Part shown: in pieces, positions 52,421-59,960 of the stretch
Position numbering within the stretch: the first letter of the stretch is position 1
Layout: every line of letters begins with the position of its first letter
DNA from: Verrucomicrobiales bacterium
GTDB lineage: Bacteria > Verrucomicrobiota > Verrucomicrobiia > Methylacidiphilales > JAAUTS01
Assembly: GCA_031256975.1 (NCBI GenBank)
Contig: JAIRPN010000013.1
Span: 62,001-126,000 of the forward strand
Reading direction: 5' to 3'
Length of the DNA stretch: 64,000 nucleotides
Position numbers and translations under genes: made by a program
The notes under the pieces: model-generated
The model's database searches: none
Seen by the model: only the letters and a program-made list of their open reading frames with translations
What the model was told of the DNA's origin: nothing

Positions 52421-52924
52421 TTAGTTCGTCTTGGACAGCTTCTCGGACAACTTCTTGATCACCGCCAGGCGGTCTTCCATGATCTCGATTTTTTTCGGCT
52501 TGGCCGTTTTCTTGGCCGGGGCTTTCTTGGCCAGTTCCGTGGCGATGCGCTTAGAGCGTTCGGATTGTACCGGCAGTTCGTCGCCCGGGCGACTGTCGGT
52601 GCCATCGGGAAGATAAAGGTAAGCGCCGCAATTCTCGCAGATGAACAGGTCGTCGGCATGAGACAACTGCTGCCGGGAGCCGACCGGGACGCTGATGAAG
52701 CAGGCACGGCAAATCCAGTCCTGCACCGGGGCGACACTGCGGCGGCCCTTGGCCTTGATACGGTCGTGGTGCGACAAAATCGGCACGGGGATTTTCTTGC
52801 GTTGTTTTTCGACGGATTTTTCCAAGGTAGGACGGTCTTTGGAGCGCGGGCCGGTTTCCTTGAGTTCAGCCTCGAGGCGGACAAGCGCGATGAGGTCGGT
52901 AAGAACTTGCTGGGAAGGGTGCAT
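52421..52924 (-). CDS. C4 zinc-ribbon protein (COG1579/CT398-like, short)
   Basis: I start at the ATG at 52922-52924. The 167-residue protein has a zinc ribbon made of WICRACFISV near residue 75 and FICENCGAYLYLP near 100, as in the CT398/COG1579 group. The long coiled coil that normally precedes the ribbon is shortened to about 50 residues. The C-terminus is Lys/Ala-rich, then helical. The function is unknown; homologues have been linked to secretion and motility. It is upstream of potA on the same strand with a 170-base gap, in which I see nothing notable. Confidence 0.65.
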   Translation of the reverse strand: MHPSQQVLTDLIALVRLEAELKETGPRSKDRPTLEKSVEKQRKKIPVPILSHHDRIKAKGRRSVAPVQDWICRACFISVPVGSRQQLSHADDLFICENCGAYLYLPDGTDSRPGDELPVQSERSKRIATELAKKAPAKKTAKPKKIEIMEDRLAVIKKLSEKLSKTN

Positions 52925-53011
52925 GGTTAATGAAGTTAACCATAGGGAATGCCCTGCAAATGTCAAGGACAAAGACCCCCTGGCAAGAGATTGCAATATC
53001 AAATGGATAGA

Positions 53012-53039
53012 CGCTAATGGCGAAATTTCGCCATTAGCG
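53012..53039. terminator. Perfect 28-bp palindrome formed by two motif copies, DAHP synthase terminator
   Basis: Two full copies of the motif (CGCTAATGGCGAAA) meet tail to tail, giving a perfect 28-bp palindrome centred between 53025 and 53026. It contains the TAA stop of the leftward DAHP synthase gene (53034-53036). It is the cleanest demonstration of the motif's 14-base extent. There is no long T run, so it may work as a weak or alternative terminator. Confidence 0.75.
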
Positions 53040-54095
53040 GAACAAGGGGGCCAGCGACTCGAAGCCGCCGCGCAGCAGCCGTTCGGTTGTCTCCCAGTCC
53101 ATGCAGGCGTCGGTGACCGATACGCCGTACTGCAATTGTGCCTTGTCGGCGGGAATCTTCTGGGTGCCTTCGCGCAGGTTGCTTTCCAGCATCAACCCGA
53201 TCAAGCCGTCGTTGCCGGCGAGTCGTTGTTGCAGAACGCTGTTCCAGACATCCTCCTGTCTGGCCGGAATCTTGCCGCTGTTCGCGTGGCTGCAGTCGAC
53301 CAACACCACCGGGGGCAACTTGGCGTCGTTCAGCATGGCCTGGGTCTGGCCGATGCTTTCCGCATCGTAATTGGTGCGCTTGCTGCCGCCGCGCAGCACG
53401 ATATGGCCCCAGGGATTGCCGTGGGTCCTGACGTTGGCGACGTAGCCTTCCGCGTCGATGCCGAGAAAATTGTGCGAGTGGCGCGCCGAGGACATCGCGT
53501 CCAGCGCCACCTGCAAGCTGCCGTCGGTGCCGTTCTTGAAACCGACCGGCATGCTCAAACCGCTGGCCATCTGGCGATGCGTCTGCGATTCCGTGGTGCG
53601 CGCGCCGATGGCCGCCCAAGTGATCAGGTCGTCGATATACTGCGGCACGAAGGGGTCGAGAAACTCGGTCGCCGCCGGCAATCCCATCCTGGTGATTTCA
53701 ACCAAAAGTTTCCGGGCGATTTTCAGGCCCTCGGCAATATTGGCCGAACCGTCCAAATCCGGGTCGTAAATCAACCCCTTCCAGCCGATGGTGGTGCGCG
53801 GTTTTTCGAAATAAACGCGCATCACGATGAACAAACGGTCCTGCAATTCCTGGCGCAGGCGGTTCAGTTTTTCCGCGTATTCCAGCGCCGCCGCCGGGTC
53901 ATGGATCGAGCAGGGGCCGCTAATGACCAGCAGGCGCTTGTCCTGCTTGGCAAGGATGTGCTGCAAGGCGTGGCGCTGTTTCCACACCTCATCGCGCAAT
54001 TCCTGCGAGGCGGAAAACAACTGCTTGATCTTTGCCGGCGAATCGAGCCGCGAAAACCCCTGCACATTCAAATCTTCAATCAAGCATGTGGACAT
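53034..54095 (-). CDS. aroG: DAHP synthase, class I (AroF/AroG/AroH type)
   Basis: This 353-residue enzyme has the metal/PEP-binding segments LLVISGPCSIHDPAAALEYA near residues 55-74, VMRVYFEKPRTTIGWKGLIYDPD near 91-113, GFKNGTDGSLQVALDAM and VLVDCSHANSGK near 265. It condenses PEP and erythrose-4-phosphate to open the shikimate pathway. Which feedback type it is cannot be told here, so the gene letter is provisional. Its TAA stop falls inside the motif palindrome. aroB and aroD are also in the window but not linked. Confidence 0.94.
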   Translation of the reverse strand: MSTCLIEDLNVQGFSRLDSPAKIKQLFSASQELRDEVWKQRHALQHILAKQDKRLLVISGPCSIHDPAAALEYAEKLNRLRQELQDRLFIVMRVYFEKPRTTIGWKGLIYDPDLDGSANIAEGLKIARKLLVEITRMGLPAATEFLDPFVPQYIDDLITWAAIGARTTESQTHRQMASGLSMPVGFKNGTDGSLQVALDAMSSARHSHNFLGIDAEGYVANVRTHGNPWGHIVLRGGSKRTNYDAESIGQTQAMLNDAKLPPVVLVDCSHANSGKIPARQEDVWNSVLQQRLAGNDGLIGLMLESNLREGTQKIPADKAQLQYGVSVTDACMDWETTERLLRGGFESLAPLFR

Positions 54096-54217
54096 AAGAA
54101 ATCAATCTAGCGCAAAACCCAAAAGACAAAATGTAAAATTTCGGAGCCTAACCGCGAGCTTGGCCGTTAGCAGTTCAAATACCTTGGATTTTTATGGGTC
54201 GGGGATAAAACAAAAGC

Positions 54218-54955
54218 ATGGCAGGAATACGTTTTGGATTTGCTGGTGTTTGGTTGAAAATCATGGTGGCTGGTATTCCGATATTGGCATTAACGTGTTG
54301 GTATTCGCCGGTGACTAATCTTTATTCCCGGCTGGGCTTCATTGTTTTCGGTGCCGCCACGCTGGTGGAGTTGTTGTGGTTGATGTGGCGTTATCGATTG
54401 CTCCGTTACTTACTTTTGACGATCTGTGTTGTTTCGTTGGTGTTTGCCTGTTGGTCAGACACTAATGTCGAGGTTGATCAGACTGCGTTACGTGCGGCTT
54501 ACGTGAATTCATTGAATAGTTATATTGACAAACCATACCTGTGGGGAGGGGAAGGAAGGTTCGGGATTGATTGTTCCGGATTGGTTCGGCGCGGCATGGA
54601 AAATGCCTTGGTCTGGCGAGGAATTTGCACATTGAACCCAGAGTTGGTCCGGAATAGCGTGTCTTTGTGGTGGCATGATAATACGGCCCGGGGCATTGGT
54701 CTGGGATATGGAGGCAGGACGCGGTTGATCACGCAATGTTCCTCATTGAACGAACTTGATTATACTGGTTTGCAAGCCGGAGACATGGCGACCAATGGCA
54801 CGCATATCATGGCTTACCTTGGAAATAAGCAGTGGATCGGGGCTGACCCCGGCGAAGGCAAGGTAGTCAGATTTTTGATTCCCGAGAACGGCAACTTCTA
54901 TTTTTCCGTGCCGATGAAAATAGTTCGTTGGACCGTGCTGGAAAATAAGCATTAA
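54218..54955 (+). CDS. Membrane-anchored NlpC/P60-like peptidase
   Basis: This 245-residue protein has three hydrophobic helices (about residues 12-30, 38-56, 62-79). An exported NlpC/P60-type domain follows, with Cys119 in LWGGEGRFGIDCSGLVRR and a likely His196 in TNGTHIMAYLG. NlpC/P60 enzymes usually cut peptidoglycan stem peptides. The arrangement of three N-terminal helices is unusual for the family. The DNA is AT-richer than neighbours and has no CGCTAAYG copy inside, so it may be lineage-specific. It is convergent with the DUF3592 gene. Confidence 0.75.
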   Translation: MAGIRFGFAGVWLKIMVAGIPILALTCWYSPVTNLYSRLGFIVFGAATLVELLWLMWRYRLLRYLLLTICVVSLVFACWSDTNVEVDQTALRAAYVNSLNSYIDKPYLWGGEGRFGIDCSGLVRRGMENALVWRGICTLNPELVRNSVSLWWHDNTARGIGLGYGGRTRLITQCSSLNELDYTGLQAGDMATNGTHIMAYLGNKQWIGADPGEGKVVRFLIPENGNFYFSVPMKIVRWTVLENKH

Positions 54956-54994
54956 CCGTGAATTTCGTTGTTAGCGAGATGAAGGACGGAGTAA

Positions 54995-55684
54995 TCAATT
55001 CAATCCGGAACTGAAGAATTTTGCTATCAGGTAAATGCAGGCGATATTCAACAATACGGCAACTATGGCGAAGGGAATAACACCCCATTTGTCATCCAGC
55101 CAGATTTGGTAACAAAAAATATTCCAAATTACCGCGAAGGTGCACAAGGGTAGAAGCGGTATCCTTTGGGAAGGTGTTTTCCTTGGTCCATCTGTTTTGA
55201 TGTCGGGCTGATGGCGGGAGCTTAATTTGTTCCTTGATATTAGAGTGAAAATACCGAGCGATAAAACACCCAACGGGATGAAGATGACAACCATATCCGG
55301 AGTTAAGCCGCGTCGTATGACCGATTCTTTAGGATTGGATGGATTGACAAAACAGGTGACACGTTTGCCGGGCGGGAGATTTTTTACCACCGTTGCCTTG
55401 TTGTGATATCCGATGCTATAGCCGAACATGAATTGATAACGTTCTCCGGTGAAATTTTTTCCGTCGATCGAATAGGTATAACGGACTTTGATCGAGTAAG
55501 TATTGTTACTATCTTTGTTGTTGGTATCGGATTCCACTGTGGCTGACAAAACAGTACAAGGAACTTCCAGCCAGTTTTTGGCTCGCAGGACATCGACAAC
55601 CGGACGCCCCATGAATATCGTGAATACGATGCCGACAAAAATGAGTATTAGCGGCATCCAAGAGGGGGGGTTGGAGCTGGTCAT
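54995..55684 (-). CDS. DUF3592-like membrane protein
   Basis: I start at the ATG at 55682-55684; an in-frame TTG lies 51 bases upstream. The 229-residue protein has an N-terminal helix, a soluble segment and two or three further helices. The segment VPCTVLSATVES, then YSIKVRYTYSIDGKNFTGERYQF and LPPGKRVTCFVNPSNPKESVI, is the DUF3592 pattern. Its function is unknown. It starts 56 bases after the stop of the flippase-like gene on the same strand. Confidence 0.7.
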   Translation of the reverse strand: MTSSNPPSWMPLILIFVGIVFTIFMGRPVVDVLRAKNWLEVPCTVLSATVESDTNNKDSNNTYSIKVRYTYSIDGKNFTGERYQFMFGYSIGYHNKATVVKNLPPGKRVTCFVNPSNPKESVIRRGLTPDMVVIFIPLGVLSLGIFTLISRNKLSSRHQPDIKTDGPRKTPSQRIPLLPLCTFAVIWNIFCYQIWLDDKWGVIPFAIVAVLLNIACIYLIAKFFSSGLN

Positions 55685-55740
55685 GGATGTCCAATGTAGC
55701 GCTTGGCCACAGAAATCCAACGCCGTATTTTCCAAGCATC

Positions 55741-56766
55741 CTAACTGCGGGTTTTGTCGTTGGGGGAATCGGACGCGGAGTGTGGATTATCCGCATCGGG
55801 GGTTGCGGTTGGCGTGGTCTTGTAACGCAGGTAGATCGGGCCGCCGAGCAGGCCGAACAGGATGATGATGAAGCCGCCGCACAGCGATAAGGTGGCGGAG
55901 GAGGTCTTGGTCATGCCGACGAACAACAGGAATTGCTGGAAGGCGACCTCGCGGATGCCGAAGCCGTTGATGGTGGCGGGGATGATGGTGAGGATGGCGA
56001 TGAAGGGCAGCACGGCGGCGAGGTCGAAGAAATCGAGGTTCATGGTTAGCGCCAGCGAGATGAAGTAGAAGGTCAGGATCAGGAACAGGTGGGCGAAGGC
56101 GGAGAGGAACATGCCGCCCCAGAAACAAGCCGGGTGTTTGATGAAAACCTGGTAAGCCTGCCCGGCCTCGCTGAGCCAGTTTTGGAAGGGCAGTTTTTTC
56201 CAAAATGGGAAGATGCGGGCGATGTTGGTCCATTTGGTCAGGGCTAGCACGATCATGCCGACGGCGAACAGGGCGAGGTAAATGTGGACGCTAATGTTGG
56301 TGAGCGGGGTGGCGCAAAGTTTTTCGTAGCGGTTCAGGATTAGCGCCGTGGAAACGATGAACATGGCGCCGAAACCGAGCAGGCGTTCCATGACGATGGA
56401 CATGATCACGGTCGGTTTCATGTCGGGTTTTTCGCGCGTGGCATAGATGCCTTTGATCACGTCGCCGCTCATCGCGCCGGGGAGGAAATTGTTGGTGAAC
56501 AGGCCGATCATTACCAGTCGGAAGGTTTTGCTGAGCGGCATGTAGGCGCCGCAATTTTTCAGCAGGATATACCAGCGCCAGACGCCGAGCAGGTTGGTGA
56601 TGGCATAGCTGGCGAAGGCCGCTAACAGCCAGACGAATTGCGAATGTTCGAGGTTGCGGCGGAATTCCGGCCAGCCGTCGCGGTTGGAGATGTAGACAAA
56701 CAGCAGTACCGCCGCGGTGACGACGAAACGGATGATGAGTGACCAGGGGATTTTCTTGTTTGTCAT
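55741..56766 (-). CDS. Flippase-like / LPG synthase TM-family membrane protein
   Basis: This 341-residue protein has about eight membrane helices and the UPF0104/AglD-like signature GLFTNNFLPGAMSGDVIKGIY near residues 101-121, then IMSIVMERLLGFGAMFIVS, and NGFGIREVAFQQFLL near 280. Members include the flippase domain of MprF and putative lipid transporters. A paralogue is truncated at the window start (1-447). The C-terminus is a hydrophilic Asp/Ser/Thr/Pro tail. It lies upstream of DUF3592 and downstream of the KS/ACP cluster. Confidence 0.82.
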   Translation of the reverse strand: MTNKKIPWSLIIRFVVTAAVLLFVYISNRDGWPEFRRNLEHSQFVWLLAAFASYAITNLLGVWRWYILLKNCGAYMPLSKTFRLVMIGLFTNNFLPGAMSGDVIKGIYATREKPDMKPTVIMSIVMERLLGFGAMFIVSTALILNRYEKLCATPLTNISVHIYLALFAVGMIVLALTKWTNIARIFPFWKKLPFQNWLSEAGQAYQVFIKHPACFWGGMFLSAFAHLFLILTFYFISLALTMNLDFFDLAAVLPFIAILTIIPATINGFGIREVAFQQFLLFVGMTKTSSATLSLCGGFIIILFGLLGGPIYLRYKTTPTATPDADNPHSASDSPNDKTRS

Positions 56767-56813
56767 TTGTTAAAGGGACGAAGTTACAGTCTTGTGATGG
56801 AAACTAAAGCAGT

Positions 56814-56875
56814 TTTTCACCGCGGAGGCGCGAACCAAAAAAATCTCTATGTCCTCCACGTCCCTGCGGTGAAAA
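56814..56875. repeat. Degenerate accgcggaggcg-type inverted repeat after the KS gene
   Basis: TTTTCACCGC (56814-56823) and GCGGTGAAAA (56866-56875) are perfect complements around about 42 bases that include GGAGG and CCTCC. It abuts the KS stop and resembles a worn copy of the element at 31542-31602. It may terminate the KS transcript. Confidence 0.6.
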
Positions 56876-57982
56876 TTAAAGGCTAACGACAAGACAGGCA
56901 TTTTGTCCGCCGAAGCCGAAGGAATTCTTCAGGAAGATTTTCGCGTCGGTTTTTCTCGGCGTTAGCGGGACGAAATCAAAATCCGGCCAGGCGGGGTTTT
57001 CGCAATTCAGCGTCGGTGGTAAAATTCCAGCACGCAACGCTAATAGCGAGGCGGCAATTTCGATTGCGCCGGACGCCATGGACAGGTGACCGAACAACGA
57101 CTTGCAGGAGGAGATCGGGCGTTGTTGCGCGATATTTCCCAACGCCTTGTTCAGCGCTTGGACTTCGGCTTCGTCGTTAGCGGGGGTGCCGGTGCCGTGG
57201 GCGTTGATATAGTCGAGTTGTTCCGGGCGCAAATTGGCGCGCTCAAGGGCGAGGCGGATGCAGGCGGCGGCAGTCTCGCCGTCGGGATTGGGGTCGGTGA
57301 GGCGGTAGGCGTCGCAGTTGGCGGCGTGGGCGAGGATTTCACCGTGGATTTTCACGCCGCGCTGTTCGGCCTGTTCGCGGCGTTCGAGAATGAAAAACGC
57401 GGCTCCTTCGCCCATGACGAAGCCGTTGCGGTCGCGGTCGAAGGGTCGGCTGGCGCGTTCCGGCTGGTTGTCCCAACCGGTGGCCAATGCGCCGAGCAGG
57501 CTGTAACCGAGGGTGCCGAGGGTGTGGAGCCGGGAATCGGCGCCGCCGGCGAGGACGAAATCGGTTTCGCTGTTAGCGAGTAGTCGACAGGCGTTGGCGA
57601 TGGACATGGTGCTGGCGGCGCAGGCGGAGAAGTTGGAGATTTTCGGGCCGCTAATGGCGAAATGCCCGGCGAGGAAATTTTCGCCGTTGGCAAGCGGTTG
57701 CGGTTCCGGTTTTTCGTGCCAGCCGATGGAGCTGCAGAGGGCGACTTGGCTGTTGGCGGGGATGCTGGAGTTATTCCAGGCTTCTTGCGCGGCCGTTAGT
57801 GCCATTTGCAATGATTTGTGATGGGAAGTTGAGGGCAGGGCAAGCCCTGCCCCTACGTAAGGCAGGTGGGATAATTTTTTTATTACGGATTTTCCCCGGC
57901 AGATGTTTTGTTGGAAAATTTCCCTGCCGATGCCGTAGGGCGATACCACGCCGATGCCGCTAATGACGATGCGTGGCTTCAT
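56876..57982 (-). CDS. Beta-ketoacyl-ACP synthase II-like protein (KS)
   Basis: This 368-residue ketosynthase has catalytic Cys121 (NFSACAASTMS), His262 (INAHGTGTPAND), Lys294 and His299 (SSCKSLFGHLSMASG), and the DRNGFVMGEGAA segment. All residues required for condensation are present. It is shorter than FabF (about 410), with a compressed N-terminal half. Residues 42-51 are encoded by a dispersed repeat (57833-57856) read in frame. The start overlaps the end of the ACP gene by 4 bases. Probably part of a small acyl-chain pathway with the ACP and FabG upstream, separate from primary fatty-acid synthesis. Confidence 0.88.
   Translation of the reverse strand: MKPRIVISGIGVVSPYGIGREIFQQNICRGKSVIKKLSHLPYVGAGLALPSTSHHKSLQMALTAAQEAWNNSSIPANSQVALCSSIGWHEKPEPQPLANGENFLAGHFAISGPKISNFSACAASTMSIANACRLLANSETDFVLAGGADSRLHTLGTLGYSLLGALATGWDNQPERASRPFDRDRNGFVMGEGAAFFILERREQAEQRGVKIHGEILAHAANCDAYRLTDPNPDGETAAACIRLALERANLRPEQLDYINAHGTGTPANDEAEVQALNKALGNIAQQRPISSCKSLFGHLSMASGAIEIAASLLALRAGILPPTLNCENPAWPDFDFVPLTPRKTDAKIFLKNSFGFGGQNACLVVSL
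57833..57856. repeat. Dispersed GGGCAGGGC-AA-GCCCTGCCC repeat inside the KS coding sequence
   Basis: A 9-bp inverted repeat with a 2-base loop followed by CTAC. The same element in altered form occurs at 62748-62775. Here it is translated in frame as about ten residues (YVGAGLALPS) of the ketosynthase. Confidence 0.75.
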
Positions 57983-58251
57983 GGTTTGGCGGGAAGGCGG
58001 TCGAGGATGTATTGGGCGACCGAGTTGACGGTTAGCGTGGTGGAAGGTTGTTCGGCGGATTCAAACAATTCGCCTTCGGGAATTTCGATCTTGAAGCGTT
58101 TTTCCAGGCGGAAGGTGAGGTCGATGAAGTCGATGGATTCGGCGCCGAGGTCGGCGACCAGCAGTTGCTGGTTGGCGATGGCGGATTTTTCCAGGTTCAG
58201 GGTCTCGGCGATTTCATCTTTCACGCCGGAGAGGATTTCATCGAAAGTCAT
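57979..58251 (-). CDS. Acyl carrier protein
   Basis: The 90-residue acidic protein (start ATG at 58249-58251; another ATG lies 9 bases upstream) has the phosphopantetheine site as LGAESIDFIDL with Ser39. The normal DSL is ESI here. Helices II and III are recognisable (RLEKRFKIEIPEGELF). The sequence differs from a standard AcpP, suggesting a dedicated carrier for the neighbouring KS and FabG. It overlaps the KS start by 4 bases. Confidence 0.88.
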   Translation of the reverse strand: MTFDEILSGVKDEIAETLNLEKSAIANQQLLVADLGAESIDFIDLTFRLEKRFKIEIPEGELFESAEQPSTTLTVNSVAQYILDRLPAKP

Positions 58252-58296
58252 GAAAACCATTTTAAACCACGGAACATGGGGAATACACGGAAATTT

Positions 58297-58995
58297 TTAG
58301 ATGCTGAGTCCGCCGTCTAGGTGGAAGGTTTGGCCGGTGATGTAGGCGGATTTTTTGCTGACCAGAAATGCGGCGCTAATGGCGATTTCTTCCGGCGCGG
58401 CGAAGCGGGCGAGGGGGATTTTTTTCAACAAGGCTTGCTGTTTTTCGGCGGGCAGCAGGTCGAGCATGTCGCTGTGAATGAAGCCGGGGGCAAGGGCGTT
58501 GACGCGGATGTTTTTGGCGGCGAGTTCCACGGCGAGGCTGCGGGTTAGCGATTCGAGCGCGGCCTTGGAGGCGGCGTAGGCGGCTTGTCCGGGCAGCGGT
58601 TTGGTGGCCGCTAATGACGAGATGTTGAGGATGACGCCGTGTTTTTGCGACATCATGTTGCGAATTACTTGCTGGGTGCAAAACAACGCGGCGTTGAGGT
58701 TGACGTTTAGCGTGTCGTTCCAGTCGGCGGGGTTGGCGCTGGCGGCCAGGGACGGGCGGTTGATGGCGGCGTTGTTGACGAGGATGTCGATGTTGGCGTT
58801 GAGCTGCGCGAAGGTGTCAATGATTTCTTCGTGGCTGGCGAGGTCGCAGGGATACCAGGTGATGCCGTCGAGTTGCGGGTCGCGACGGCTGAGGCCGATG
58901 ACCTGCGCGCCGTCGCTGGCGAGCTGCCGGCAGATGGCGCGGCCGAGGTCGCCGGAACAGCCGGTGACGAGGGCGGTTTGGTTTTGCAGGATCAT
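58297..58995 (-). CDS. fabG: 3-oxoacyl-ACP reductase-like SDR (FabG)
   Basis: This 232-residue classical SDR has the cofactor motif TGCSGDLGRAI (residues 11-21), NNAA at 74-77, catalytic Asn99, Ser126, Tyr140 and Lys144 (AYAASK), and the PG motif LAPGFIHSDML. It would reduce 3-ketoacyl-ACP with NADPH. Between it and the ACP gene are 45 bases containing a worn ccacggaacat repeat. Several motif copies are inside the gene. Confidence 0.9.
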   Translation of the reverse strand: MILQNQTALVTGCSGDLGRAICRQLASDGAQVIGLSRRDPQLDGITWYPCDLASHEEIIDTFAQLNANIDILVNNAAINRPSLAASANPADWNDTLNVNLNAALFCTQQVIRNMMSQKHGVILNISSLAATKPLPGQAAYAASKAALESLTRSLAVELAAKNIRVNALAPGFIHSDMLDLLPAEKQQALLKKIPLARFAAPEEIAISAAFLVSKKSAYITGQTFHLDGGLSI

Positions 58996-59050
58996 CGGAA
59001 ATTTATTTAACCACGGAACACGCTGAAGTCAGGTGGAAAATTGGCAGACG

Positions 59051-59527
59051 CTAACGGCGATGGATGCTGGCGGAACAAGTGGCCAGGTCGGCACAGATGA
59101 CGGTATCGGCTTCGCCGCCAACGATGAGGTCATGGGCGAGTTTGGTTGCTTCTTCGGCGGTGGCGACGCTGTGGCTGGGGCCGCCGGATTTGGTGAGGAT
59201 GGCGAAATGGGAGGCGGCCATGTTGGGCAGGACTTTCAGCAACCAGAGCGGGTTGGTGTTGTCGCGCAACGCGGTGTAGTCGAGTTGGTCATTAGCGTCG
59301 AGTTGCGGGTCGTAATCGGCGATGCTTACGATGAGGGCACGTGTCGGTGATTGAATGGTTAGGTCGAGTCCCGTTTCTGCGGCGGCATTGAGGATGGCCA
59401 TTAGCGTGCGTTTGGCGGAATCGTTCATCAACCGCAGGGCCTTGTATTTTTTGACGACTGGAGGCAAATCAATGGCGGCAGTGGCGGGAACAGTCGCGGA
59501 AACACGATTAATCTGCGGGTCTGGCAT
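59051..59527 (-). CDS. Half-length ketosynthase-like protein lacking the catalytic cysteine
   Basis: This 158-residue protein resembles only the N-terminal part of a ketosynthase. The core is PLWLLKVLPNMAASHFAILT, then GPSHSVATAEEATKLAHDLIVGGEADTVIC. Where KS has Cys in a TACA-type turn, this protein has Ser-Val-Ala-Thr (HSVATAEEA). The C-terminal half, with the two histidines, is absent. This is either a truncated decayed gene or a dedicated partner of the neighbouring KS, like a chain-length factor fragment. It is upstream of fabG. The TAG stop (59051-59053) lies in a motif copy. Confidence 0.65.
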   Translation of the reverse strand: MPDPQINRVSATVPATAAIDLPPVVKKYKALRLMNDSAKRTLMAILNAAAETGLDLTIQSPTRALIVSIADYDPQLDANDQLDYTALRDNTNPLWLLKVLPNMAASHFAILTKSGGPSHSVATAEEATKLAHDLIVGGEADTVICADLATCSASIHRR

Positions 59528-59614
59528 ACGAATATCTTATTGATCATGAATGGGTTGCCAATGAAAATCGAAAATTATGTAACTTCCTAAACAATCCGCT
59601 GTTTAAAGAGGCGT

Positions 59615-59881
59615 ATGAACAAAAAGATGATAATCGGGGGCTTGTTGGCAGTAACGGGAGCCATGTTACTAACCGCGCCCAAGGCTGAGGCCGGTGTGAA
59701 TATATCGATTGGTGTGGGGATTCCGGCGCCGGTGGTTTATGCCGCGCCCTGTCCGCCACCGCCGGTGGTGTATCGCCCGGTTTATTATGCCCCGGCCCCG
59801 GTGGTCTATGTGGCGTCCCGCCCGGTACCCTACTACGCACGGCCCTATTACGGCCATGGGTATGTGTACTACCGCCGCTAA
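59615..59881 (+). CDS. Secreted Pro/Tyr/Val-rich small protein
   Basis: This 88-residue protein has a clear signal peptide (MNKKMIIGGLLAVTGAMLLT, cleavage near AEA-G). The mature part is made of Pro, Tyr, Val and Arg, with repeats such as PVVYRPVYYAP and PVPYYARPYYGHGYVYY. It could be an envelope or surface protein; similar PxVY-rich short proteins are common and poorly characterised. The stop TAA (59879-59881) is in a motif copy. A strong terminator follows. Confidence 0.7.
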   Translation: MNKKMIIGGLLAVTGAMLLTAPKAEAGVNISIGVGIPAPVVYAAPCPPPPVVYRPVYYAPAPVVYVASRPVPYYARPYYGHGYVYYRR

Positions 59882-59905
59882 TGGCAAGCTTTGCGAACAA
59901 AATAA

Positions 59906-59938
59906 AAACCCGGCTCGTTGCTGAGCCGGGTTTTTTGT
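59906..59938. terminator. Strong bidirectional terminator between the secreted protein and HU genes
   Basis: AAACCCGGCTC (59906-59916) and GAGCCGGGTTT (59924-59934) form a perfect 11-bp stem with a 7-base loop and an A run before and T run after. It serves both the rightward Pro/Tyr-rich gene and the leftward HU gene. Confidence 0.95.
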
Positions 59939-59960
59939 CTAAAAAGATTTGGAAAATCGA

